Positions 15,344-21,810 of a stretch of 23,623 nt of DNA are shown piece by piece. The stretch's first letter is position 1; every line of letters starts with the position of its first letter. Origin of the DNA: an uncultured Treponema sp. (GTDB lineage: Bacteria > Spirochaetota > Spirochaetia > Treponematales > Treponemataceae). The stretch lies in assembly GCA_937893155.1 (NCBI GenBank), contig CALBGU010000098.1, forward strand, positions 1 through 23,623, given 5' to 3'. The notes beneath the pieces are model-generated. The model did no database searches. It saw only the letters and a program-made list of their open reading frames with translations, and was not told the origin of the DNA. The translations under genes and the position numbers were made by a program.

Positions 15344-16367
15344 ATAATCCCTCACTAAAATCACGACTCAGCTGTTCCAAGTCGTTGTCTTCGTTTACAG
15401 AATCCTCTTTAAATTCGACCTTTTCAGAGCTTACCACAAGCCCCAAAGGGTCAATTTCAGTATTATAATCGTACGAATGGAGCAAAATTCGCTCCGCCGC
15501 CGACTTAACCTGCACAGAAAACTTGCACGATGGATTGCTCACAACAACAGGCGTGCGGCTAGCCACAGCAAGCGATACATTTTCATCATGCGGAATAAAG
15601 CCGATGAAATCAAGCCCGACCCCCAGTTTTTTTTGAGACAAAGACCTAAGTCTCCTGCACATTTCAAGGTCGTGAGGGTCTGTGCCATTGTTCAAAATCA
15701 CTTGCGGGCGAAATTTTGCCAGTTCGGCTCTTACTTTTGATTCGCAATCGGGATAGCGCGTGCAAAGCGAATCCACCAACTCCACAAAAGAACTTTCCGA
15801 CCCCGCGATTGCCTCGCCCGTGCATTTTTTGATGTATTTTTTTTCTGCACTTGTCGGCGAAAACTGCGACGACAAAAAACGATATGCCGAGGCTTTCAAA
15901 AATGAATAGGCATTCAAAATCGATGTTATCTCAGGAGTTGTAACAATGAGCGAATTATGCGTCATCAAATAAAAATCCAGCGTATTATACGCCGCTCCTG
16001 CTCCCAAATCCAAAATGAGATAATCACCCTCGAGCTTCGACAATTTTTGAATCAAGGCTTTTTTTATAAAAAAATCCATATTTGCCGTGCCGGGCAAAAG
16101 ACAGTCACCAGCAATAAATTGCAAGTTTTCTATTTGAGTTTCTTGCAACAATTTAGATACATCTGTTACCTGCCTATTGATGAAATTCCCCACTCCAGCA
16201 TGATTATTTTTGAGACCGAGTAATGTATGTAAATTGGCGCCGCCAAGGTCAAGGTCAACCAAAACGACCTTTTTTCCCGTTCGTGCCAAACAAATCGCGA
16301 GACTTACCGCAACTGCGCTTTTTCCAACGCCGCCTTTCCCGCTCGCAATGGGCAACATGTGTACCAT
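15336..16367 (-). CDS. MinD/ParA-family ATPase (FlhG-like)
   Basis: A 343-residue deviant Walker A ATPase. The P-loop G-K-G-G-V-G-K-S is at 10-17 with signature lysine K11; the second motif V-D-L-D-L-G-G-A-N is at 37-45; the Walker B-like I-L-D-L-G-A-G is at 118-124. The layout resembles FlhG/MinD positioning ATPases, which dimerise on ATP and bind surfaces or nucleoid. The C-terminus is acidic and lacks an obvious amphipathic membrane-targeting helix. The ATG at 16367 has no ribosome binding site, but lies 6 bases after a -10 box. It overlaps the next gene, an MCP-tip-like protein, and is followed by cheD, so positioning of chemotaxis proteins is a more specific inference than cell division or plasmid partition. 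Confidence 0.88.
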   Translation of the reverse strand: MVHMLPIASGKGGVGKSAVAVSLAICLARTGKKVVLVDLDLGGANLHTLLGLKNNHAGVGNFINRQVTDVSKLLQETQIENLQFIAGDCLLPGTANMDFFIKKALIQKLSKLEGDYLILDLGAGAAYNTLDFYLMTHNSLIVTTPEITSILNAYSFLKASAYRFLSSQFSPTSAEKKYIKKCTGEAIAGSESSFVELVDSLCTRYPDCESKVRAELAKFRPQVILNNGTDPHDLEMCRRLRSLSQKKLGVGLDFIGFIPHDENVSLAVASRTPVVVSNPSCKFSVQVKSAAERILLHSYDYNTEIDPLGLVVSSEKVEFKEDSVNEDNDLEQLSRDFSEGLYE

Positions 16368-16373
16368 AATTCT

Positions 16374-16402
16374 AGTATAGGGCGTATTTGTAAATTTTTC
16401 AA
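16374..16402 (-). promoter_or_regulatory. Promoter of the MinD-like/cheD unit (leaderless)
   Basis: Minus-strand TTGAAA (16397-16402), a 17-base spacer and TATACT (16374-16379). The start codon begins 6 bases beyond the -10, at the expected transcription start. There is no Shine-Dalgarno, so a leaderless mRNA is inferred. Confidence 0.75.
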
Positions 16403-16416
16403 TATTTTATTATAAT
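16388..16416 (+). promoter_or_regulatory. Promoter of the TPR lipoprotein gene (leaderless)
   Basis: TTGTAA (16388-16393), a 17-base spacer and a perfect TATAAT (16411-16416). The ATG at 16424 is 7 bases after the -10. Each of the two divergent promoters carries its -35 inside the other's spacer, so RNA polymerase can probably occupy only one at a time. Confidence 0.75.
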
Positions 16417-16423
16417 TCTGTTT

Positions 16424-17104
16424 ATGGATTACAAGAAATTTTCTCTTTTTACGGCGATTTTCAGTCTTTTTTTTGCGGCATTTTTGCTGTCAGGCTGCTC
16501 AAAACCTGGCGACAGCATTGTTTCCGACGGTATGAACGCGCTCAAAAAGCAAAACTACGACAGCGCAATCTCTTCCTTTAATGAAGCCTTGCAGACCGAT
16601 ACCAATTATTCCGACGAACTCATTTTTACGCTCCTTGCCGCCGCCTACACGCAAAAAAACGACTTTGATTCGGCGATTTTATATCATCAAAAAGCACTTT
16701 CCAAGCGCAAAGATTATTCAAGTTACATTTTGCTTGCGGTGCTTTTGGAGCAAAAAAACCGCACTGACGAAGCGAAACAAACCTACCGCGATGCGATTTC
16801 GTTTGCGCCGAAGCGTCCTGAAGCATACGGCAGTTTGGGCGCGCTGGAGCTCAAATCGGGGAACATCAAAGGCGCAATCGAGCTTTTGGAAAAATCCGCC
16901 GCGCTCAATGACCGCATAGGCGTGGTGCAGGGCGACCTTGCGATTGCCTACGCACAAAACGGGGAGCGCGAAAAAGCCCTGAACGCGCTCGAGAATGCCG
17001 AAAAGCTCAAAACCGACGGCATTGAAGCATTCCGCGCCCGCGTTCTTTCTGCGCTCGGCGAAGGTCCCGCGCTCACCGCCGTTCCATCGCCTTCCGCACG
17101 GTAA
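16424..17104 (+). CDS. TPR-repeat lipoprotein
   Basis: A 226-residue lipoprotein. A hydrophobic N-terminal segment (7-23) leads to the lipobox L-S-G-C with lipidated C25. Residues 31-205 form four to five tetratricopeptide-like repeats; clear examples are A-L-K-K-Q-N-Y-D-S-A-I-S-S-F-N (39-53) and the block around 169-193. The C-terminus is a short proline/serine tail. TPR lipoproteins usually scaffold envelope protein complexes; the partner here is unknown. The ATG is the only possible start before the signal peptide and lacks a ribosome binding site. It is divergent from the MinD-like unit and followed directly by a tandem repeat array. Confidence 0.88.
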   Translation: MDYKKFSLFTAIFSLFFAAFLLSGCSKPGDSIVSDGMNALKKQNYDSAISSFNEALQTDTNYSDELIFTLLAAAYTQKNDFDSAILYHQKALSKRKDYSSYILLAVLLEQKNRTDEAKQTYRDAISFAPKRPEAYGSLGALELKSGNIKGAIELLEKSAALNDRIGVVQGDLAIAYAQNGEREKALNALENAEKLKTDGIEAFRARVLSALGEGPALTAVPSPSAR

Positions 17105-17315
17105 AAAAAAATTTTTTTGCCGTTTATGAACAAAAATGACGAAAAAAATTTTGGTTATGTTCATTTCCGAACAAAAACGGCGAAAAAAATTTTGGTTATG
17201 TTCATTTCCGAACAAAAACGGTGAAAAAAATTTTAGTTATGTTCATTTTCAAACAAAAACGGCGAAAAAAATTTTAGTTATGTTCGTTTTCAAACAAAAA
17301 CGGCGAAAAAATAAT
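17098..17315. repeat. 41-bp tandem repeat array, five units plus a partial
   Basis: Units start exactly 41 bases apart at 17139, 17180, 17221 and 17262. A partial unit begins at 17303, and a degenerate unit at 17098 overlaps the TPR gene stop. Each unit has an A7T4 tract, GGTTATGTTC or a variant, a 6-base gap and GAAC/AAAC, then AAAAACG. GTTC..GAAC makes a small inverted repeat in the first two full units, lost in the last two. The period matches the array at window start although the unit sequences differ. A 76-codon frame through the array is a by-product of the repeat. Confidence 0.9.
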
Positions 17316-17317
17316 GC

Positions 17318-17397
17318 TGTCATTCCGAACTTGATTCGGAATCTCATTTTTCAAGGGCGACGATGACCGAGATGCTTAAAACGAGTTCAGTATGACA
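17318..17397. repeat. REP-like dispersed palindromic element
   Basis: The left arm TGTCATTCCGAACTTGATTC and following GGAATCTC are mirrored by the right arm GAGATGCTTAAAACGAGTTC, then AGTATGACA, giving an imperfect inverted repeat of about 29 bases per arm around a 22-base centre. Related arms occur at 226-254, 21769-21800 and 23514-23542. It has no coding capacity and resembles the short intergenic palindromes common in many bacterial genomes. Confidence 0.75.
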
Positions 17398-17471
17398 TTT
17401 TGATAACACCTTCCATTTCAGTAAATGCCTTTTAAAAAATGAAAAATTCAGTGAAATTTCAAGAAAAGTGC

Positions 17472-17499
17472 TTGCAATAGAATGAAATCCGAATAGAAT
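17472..17499 (+). promoter_or_regulatory. Promoter of the SH3/M48/cyclase operon
   Basis: TTGCAA (17472-17477), a 16-base spacer and TAGAAT (17494-17499). The predicted start near 17506 gives a leader of about 50 bases. The -10 lies within the left arm of an 11-bp dyad. Confidence 0.55.
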
Positions 17500-17536
17500 T
17501 CGATTAACAGGTATCTGTAAGATTCCGAATTCTATT
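17492..17536. promoter_or_regulatory. 11-bp inverted repeat over the -10, candidate operator
   Basis: AATAGAATTCG (17492-17502) and CGAATTCTATT (17526-17536) are perfect reverse complements separated by 23 bases. The centre holds a small ACAG/CTGT hairpin. The left arm covers the proposed -10 and would not be transcribed, which favours a protein-binding operator over an RNA structure. Confidence 0.5.
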
Positions 17537-17556
17537 AGTGGGGGGCAAGTAATTTT

Positions 17557-18024
17557 ATGAACAAAAAAATCATTCTTTTTGGAGTTGCTTTGTTGTCGGG
17601 CACGGCTTTGTTCGCAAAGGCGGGCGATTCTCGGTATGTGGCAGTTCAGAATGCGGAAGTTCGCGCTTCAGCTTCCTCTTTTGCAAAGAAAACGGGCGCG
17701 CTTTCTTACGCGGAAGAAGTCGTTATTGTGAACGAAGACAAAAACTGGACTCAAGTTCAAAGCAAAAACAATCCGAAAATATCGGGCTGGATTAGCACGG
17801 CTTCTCTTTCTAAGCGAAAAATCGTGTCGTCTTCATTTTCGGCGAGTGCAAACGAATTGGCACTTGCGGGAAAGGGCTTCAACGACGAGATTGAAAGCGA
17901 ATACAAGAAAACAGGCGATTCCGATTATGCGGCTGTGGACGCAATGGAAAAGCAAGCCGTTTCTAATGAAGAAGTGCGCAAATTTATGGTCGACGGACTT
18001 TTGAATACAGGAGTTTCAAAATGA
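17557..18024 (+). CDS. Secreted bacterial SH3-domain protein
   Basis: A 155-residue exported protein. An N-terminal signal peptide (1-20, likely cleavage after L-F-A) is followed by a bacterial SH3 domain at about 26-90, recognised by V-A-V-Q-N-A-E-V-R-A-S-A-S, the E-E-V-V-I-V-N-E..W-T-Q-V-Q strand and S-G-W-I-S. The C-terminal 65 residues are charged and helical. SH3b domains commonly bind peptidoglycan or proteins in the periplasm. A run of six Gs lies 11 bases before the ATG, a somewhat distant ribosome binding site. The stop overlaps the start of the M48 protease by 4 bases (18021-18024), suggesting the two products work together in the periplasm. Confidence 0.87.
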   Translation: MNKKIILFGVALLSGTALFAKAGDSRYVAVQNAEVRASASSFAKKTGALSYAEEVVIVNEDKNWTQVQSKNNPKISGWISTASLSKRKIVSSSFSASANELALAGKGFNDEIESEYKKTGDSDYAAVDAMEKQAVSNEEVRKFMVDGLLNTGVSK

Positions 18025-19013
18025 AAAAAACAGCAGTATTTCTGCTTGCCGCATTGCTCTCGCTCGCCTTGGTGAGCGCGGAGTCAAAAAATTCTGACGG
18101 CGAGGATTCCAGCGCAAAGGAAAAAATTACCGGCGTTCTCAATTCGATTTCGGGAGCGATTAACAAAGCTGGAAGCAAAGCCAAAAGTGGCGTAGACGGC
18201 AAGGTCAGCGCAGAAAACGTGAGCGAATCGTTTAAAGACGCGCAGGCAGCCGCCGATAAGGCGCACGAGGTTATCACGCCTGAGCAGGAATACTACATTG
18301 GGCGCGCAGTTGCTGCAAAAATTCTTGCGAAATACAAGGTGTACAATTCGCCGAAAGCGCAAAAATATTTAAACAGCATCTGCCGCTCAATCACTTCTCA
18401 AAGTGAGCGCCCTGATTTGTACAAGGGCTATTTTGTGGTTATTTTGGATTCGGACGAAATCAACGCATTTGCAACGCCAGGCGGACACATTCTGGTTACG
18501 CGCGGGCTGTTGAAATGCACCGACAGCGAAGACGCAGTGGCGGCGGTTCTTTCGCACGAAATCGGTCATATTTTGCTCAAGCACAGCGTGAAGGCAATCA
18601 AAACAAGCCGCGCTGCAAATGCAATTATCAAGACAAGCGGTTCGATTGCCGTTGCTGCCACAGGCGGAAACGACGGCGCAAAAGACAATTTGGACGGCTT
18701 TAGCGAAAGCGTTGACGCAATCATTGCAAATATGCTCGAGCACGGATATTCAAAATCGCAGGAATTCGAGGCGGATTCAAAAGCCTTGGAGTTGATGGCA
18801 AACGCTGGCTATAATCCGCGCGCGATGGATTCAATGCTCAAACTGATTGACGAGCATACGCCCAAAGACGCAGAAAAAAGCGGATTTGGAAAAACACACC
18901 CAACGCCCGCCGCACGTCTCAAAAATGTGTCGCTCAAATACAGCAAATACAAAGTTACAGACACTTCTGCGGCACGAAAAAAGCGCTTTGCTCTGATGAA
19001 ATCATATTTTTAA
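18021..19013 (+). CDS. M48-family metalloprotease, exported
   Basis: A 330-residue zinc protease. A signal peptide (1-20, ending V-S-A) precedes a serine/lysine/alanine-rich stretch (21-85) and then the peptidase domain. The zinc-binding motif H-E-I-G-H is at 179-183, with third ligand E248 in E-F-E-A-D (248-252) and a conserved T-H-P-T-P-A-A-R-L at 292-300. This is the pattern of LoiP/BepA-type periplasmic M48 proteases involved in envelope protein quality control (family knowledge). There is no lipobox, so it is likely soluble and periplasmic. AGGAG lies 7 bases before the ATG. It overlaps the SH3 gene by 4 bases and precedes the cyclase gene by 20 bases. Confidence 0.93.
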   Translation: MKKTAVFLLAALLSLALVSAESKNSDGEDSSAKEKITGVLNSISGAINKAGSKAKSGVDGKVSAENVSESFKDAQAAADKAHEVITPEQEYYIGRAVAAKILAKYKVYNSPKAQKYLNSICRSITSQSERPDLYKGYFVVILDSDEINAFATPGGHILVTRGLLKCTDSEDAVAAVLSHEIGHILLKHSVKAIKTSRAANAIIKTSGSIAVAATGGNDGAKDNLDGFSESVDAIIANMLEHGYSKSQEFEADSKALELMANAGYNPRAMDSMLKLIDEHTPKDAEKSGFGKTHPTPAARLKNVSLKYSKYKVTDTSAARKKRFALMKSYF

Positions 19014-19033
19014 TCAGATTTTAGGAACATTTT

Positions 19034-21112
19034 ATGGCAGAAAACATAAATCGGCGCACAAAAACACTGCTCTATCTTTCAGCAGTTGCGCTCGGCACGT
19101 TTGTGCTCGTTGCACTTTTGAACCACGCGGGCATTTTTACGTTTCTTGAAAATAAAACCTATGATGCCAGAATGGTTTACACGTCGCCTTACTTTATGCC
19201 AAGCGACGACGTATGCTTTATCGGCATTGACCAAGAAAGCCTGAATCGTGCGCAAGAAGAGCGCGGGTGGAGCTGGCCATGGCCGCGAGAGGCATACGGA
19301 ATGGTCGCCGAATATCTCAAGGCGGGCGGCGCAAACTCGCTCACATTCGATGTTCTGTTTACCGAGCCGTCTGTGTATGGGACTTCAGACGATGATGCGT
19401 TTGCCGCAGATTGCACGGATTACGGCGCAGTCGTCCACACGATGTTTTACAATGCCGCAAATCCCGACGACGTTTTGCTTCCCGTGCCGCAAATTCGCCA
19501 AAGCGCAGCCCTTATCGGAAGCACAGTCAGCGCCAAAGACAGCGATGATATGATTCGGCGCGGACGGCTGTATTTTGACGCGGGCGGAAAAAAATACCCC
19601 GCGTTAGGACTTGCACCGCTTTTGCTCGAAGAAGAAAATCGCGCGCTTTCTACCGACGATGCGATAAGCGAATATGAGCAGACGCTTCCGACTTCGGCAG
19701 ACGGCACGATGTATCTTCGCTACAAAGGCAGCATAGACCGATACGCGCATTACAGCGCTTACGATATTCTCAAAAGCTACGACCAATATGTGCGCGGCGA
19801 AGAGCCAGAAATCCCGCCGGATAATTTTGAGGGCGCATTTGTGTTTTTCATTTTTTACGCGCCCGGGCTTTTTGATATTTGTTCAACCCCGATTTCAAAA
19901 GTGTATCCGGGTGCCGGCGTTCACATGACGCTGCTTGACGGTATTTTGACCGACAATTTTATTCAACCGCTTCCCGTTATTGCGGTGTATCTGTTTTTGC
20001 TTTTTTGCGCAATTATCGGTGCACTGTGCGTTCGCGGCGCAAATGCCGCTTCAAAGCGCGGGCTTTTTTTAATCGTGCTCGCACTGATTGCGTTCCCGAG
20101 CACGATTTGCGTGGTATCGTATTGGCTTTTTGCAAAAAATATATGGATTCCGCTGGTTGCTCCGCTTTTCAGTTTTGTGCTGTCGGTTTTTGGCTCCATA
20201 ATTATGAGCTACGGGCTGGAAGGACGGCAAAAACAATTTATCAAAAATGCGTTCAGCCAGTATCTCAGCCCCGCCGTTATTGACGGACTGATTGCAAATC
20301 CGCACAAACTCAAGCTGGGCGGCGAGCGGCGGCATATTTCGATTTTCTTTTCTGATGTCCAAAGTTTTACGTCGCTTTCCGAAAAACTCTCGCCTGAAAC
20401 GCTCACCGAGCTTTTGAACCAATATTTGACCGAGATGACAAACATCATTCTTGAGCACGGCGGCACTATCGACAAATACGAGGGCGACGCAATCATCGCG
20501 TTTTGGAACGCCCCGTCAGACCAAGCCGACCACGCGCTTCGTGCTCTTACCGCGGCGGTAAAATGCCAAAATCGCCTTGCCGAGCTTTCCGATGAGTTTA
20601 CCCAAAAAGTCGGTCGTCCGCTTTGGACGCGCATTGGGCTCAATACGGGCGATGCCATCGTGGGAAATATGGGCAGCAATCTGCGTTTTGACTACACGAT
20701 GCTCGGCGATTCCGTGAACCTTGCAAGCCGCCTTGAAGGGCTGAATAAGCAATTTGGGACGTATCTGATGTGCTCTTTGCAAACAAAATCCGAGTCGGAA
20801 AACGCTGGCTGCACGCTCAAATGGCGGGAACTCGGGCGCGTTTCTGTGGTGGGAAAAAAAGAAGCCGTCAACGTTTTTGAGCCGATTTTACCGACCGTTT
20901 TTGAGAAAAAAGAGAAAATCTACAAAGGTTTTGCGATTGCGCTCAAATTGTTCTACGACGGAAAACTTACGGACGCAAAAAAATATTTTGACGCTTTAAG
21001 CAAATACGATGCACCGTCAAAATCGTATGCAGAAAGATGCGAACAGTTGCTTAAAAAGGGCGATTTCAATCCCGCTTTATGGAACGGTGTTTGGGTCGCT
21101 TCGAGCAAATAA
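19034..21112 (+). CDS. CHASE2-domain class III adenylate cyclase
   Basis: A 692-residue membrane protein. TM1 is at about 11-30; an extracytoplasmic CHASE2 sensor at 40-310 has typical Y-D-A-R (43-46), F-I-G-I-D (62-66), W-P-W-P-R (81-85) and F-D-V-L-F (105-109). Three TM segments at about 313-333, 342-364 and 370-393 lead to the cyclase domain (430-615). Metal ligands are D441 and D485; substrate residues K481 and T555 in Y-T-M-L-G; transition-state residues N562 and R566. Lysine with threonine is the class IIIb adenylate cyclase signature, so ATP to cAMP is predicted. A helical tail (625-692) follows. AGGAA lies before the ATG. Probable operon with the protease and SH3 genes; the sensed signal is unknown. 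Confidence 0.93.
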   Translation: MAENINRRTKTLLYLSAVALGTFVLVALLNHAGIFTFLENKTYDARMVYTSPYFMPSDDVCFIGIDQESLNRAQEERGWSWPWPREAYGMVAEYLKAGGANSLTFDVLFTEPSVYGTSDDDAFAADCTDYGAVVHTMFYNAANPDDVLLPVPQIRQSAALIGSTVSAKDSDDMIRRGRLYFDAGGKKYPALGLAPLLLEEENRALSTDDAISEYEQTLPTSADGTMYLRYKGSIDRYAHYSAYDILKSYDQYVRGEEPEIPPDNFEGAFVFFIFYAPGLFDICSTPISKVYPGAGVHMTLLDGILTDNFIQPLPVIAVYLFLLFCAIIGALCVRGANAASKRGLFLIVLALIAFPSTICVVSYWLFAKNIWIPLVAPLFSFVLSVFGSIIMSYGLEGRQKQFIKNAFSQYLSPAVIDGLIANPHKLKLGGERRHISIFFSDVQSFTSLSEKLSPETLTELLNQYLTEMTNIILEHGGTIDKYEGDAIIAFWNAPSDQADHALRALTAAVKCQNRLAELSDEFTQKVGRPLWTRIGLNTGDAIVGNMGSNLRFDYTMLGDSVNLASRLEGLNKQFGTYLMCSLQTKSESENAGCTLKWRELGRVSVVGKKEAVNVFEPILPTVFEKKEKIYKGFAIALKLFYDGKLTDAKKYFDALSKYDAPSKSYAERCEQLLKKGDFNPALWNGVWVASSK

Positions 21113-21125
21113 ATTTCATTATATA

Positions 21126-21167
21126 TTGACAAATTAAGTGATTTTAGGTAACCTATCAAAACCTAAA
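21126..21167 (+). promoter_or_regulatory. rpmB promoter and adjacent dyad
   Basis: A perfect TTGACA -35 (21126-21131) is followed after 17 bases by TAACCT as a weak -10. TTTAGGT (21143-21149) and ACCTAAA (21161-21167) form a 7-bp inverted repeat, and AGGTAACCT (21146-21154) is itself a palindrome. The dyad overlaps the -10 and transcription start, a suitable operator position. Confidence 0.5.
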
Positions 21168-21194
21168 TCGCAATTTTTTATCAGGTGGTATAAT

Positions 21195-21428
21195 ATGTCT
21201 AGAGTATGTGAATACTGCGGAAAAGGTTCTCAGCACGGCAATAAGGTGAGCAATTCTTATATCCACACTCGCAAGGTTTGGAGACCGAATTTGGTAGAAA
21301 TCAAAACTGTGGAAGACGGCACAACGGTAACTCGCAAGATTTGCACACGCTGTTTGAGAACTTCAGATGCATTGGGAGTTCCTTTCAAGAAGGTAAAAGT
21401 TCCTGTGCAGAAAGCTGAGACAAAATAA
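21195..21428 (+). CDS. rpmB: 50S ribosomal protein L28
   Basis: A 77-residue L28, a small basic protein of the large ribosomal subunit. The opening M-S-R-V-C-E-Y-C-G-K-G, central H-T-R-K-V-W-R-P-N-L and T-R-K-I-C-T-R-C-L-R-T are diagnostic. Two C-x-x-C pairs (C5/C8 and C51/C54) make this the zinc-binding form. The start is ATG 21195, with AGGTGG 6 bases upstream. An upstream in-frame extension to 21138 is not L28-like and would cover the promoter region. It has its own promoter after the cyclase gene and a strong terminator 20 bases past the stop. Confidence 0.97.
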   Translation: MSRVCEYCGKGSQHGNKVSNSYIHTRKVWRPNLVEIKTVEDGTTVTRKICTRCLRTSDALGVPFKKVKVPVQKAETK

Positions 21429-21448
21429 GTTGAATGCTTTTTAGGAAG

Positions 21449-21479
21449 CCCGTTCTTTTGAGAGCGGGTTTTTATTTTT
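21449..21479 (+). terminator. Rho-independent terminator of rpmB
   Basis: CCCGTTCT (21449-21456) pairs with AGAGCGGG (21461-21468) across a TTTG loop, with one G-U pair, followed by a T-rich tail TTTTTATTTTT. Confidence 0.92.
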
Positions 21480-21762
21480 CGCACAATATCCTCGTCATAC
21501 TTTTCCGAATCCATAAGCGATGTTTCTCAACACATTTTTTATCTTTCTTACACGCTCGGAAAGGTATCTTAACACTCAAGAAAGATGACTTTGATGAAAA
21601 AACAGATAAAAAAGGCAAAAAACAACACAACCGAAGCTATTTTTTATCAAATTCACGCATAATTTCACTTTGTTTTGTCGAAAGTTTGCTTTCCCAAAAC
21701 AAAAGTCAGATGACTTTGATAAAAGATAGCATATTTTTGTTCATTTTCTGCATATTTTGCAT
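21480..21762. other. Intergenic region with a 13-bp direct repeat, no gene seen
   Basis: A/T-rich DNA between the rpmB terminator and the GH13 terminator. The 13-mer AGATGACTTTGAT occurs exactly at 21583-21595 and 21708-21720. A 120-codon plus-strand frame runs through here, but it starts inside the rpmB terminator, lacks a ribosome binding site, has low-complexity composition and ends inside the REP-like palindrome; I do not annotate it. Confidence 0.5.
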
Positions 21763-21800
21763 AAAAAACTGTCATTCTGAACTCATCTCAAAATGACAGT
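21763..21800 (-). terminator. Terminator of the GH13 gene built from a REP-like palindrome
   Basis: ACTGTCATT (21769-21777) and AATGACAGT (21792-21800) are perfect inverted repeats. Pairing continues inward through a G-U pair to about 13 bp, and six Ts follow on the minus strand (A run at 21763-21768). It lies 10 bases past the GH13 stop. Its arm sequence belongs to the same family as the element at 17318. Confidence 0.85.
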
Positions 21801-21810
21801 CTGATGAAAT

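Noticed and set aside
17136..17366. 76-codon plus-strand frame across the second 41-bp array
   Set aside because: The frame exists because the repeat lacks stops; because 41 is not a multiple of three, each copy is read in a different frame, so no protein repeat is conserved. It ends in the REP-like element.
21186..21194. Perfect extended -10 (TGgTATAAT) directly before the rpmB ATG
   Set aside because: Transcription from it would start inside the third codon of L28, losing the start codon; the overlapping AGGTGG is a good ribosome binding site and a TTGACA promoter lies upstream.
21434..21796. 120-codon plus-strand frame after rpmB
   Set aside because: It starts inside the vicinity of the rpmB terminator, lacks a ribosome binding site, and ends in the palindromic terminator of the opposite gene; composition is unlike the real genes.
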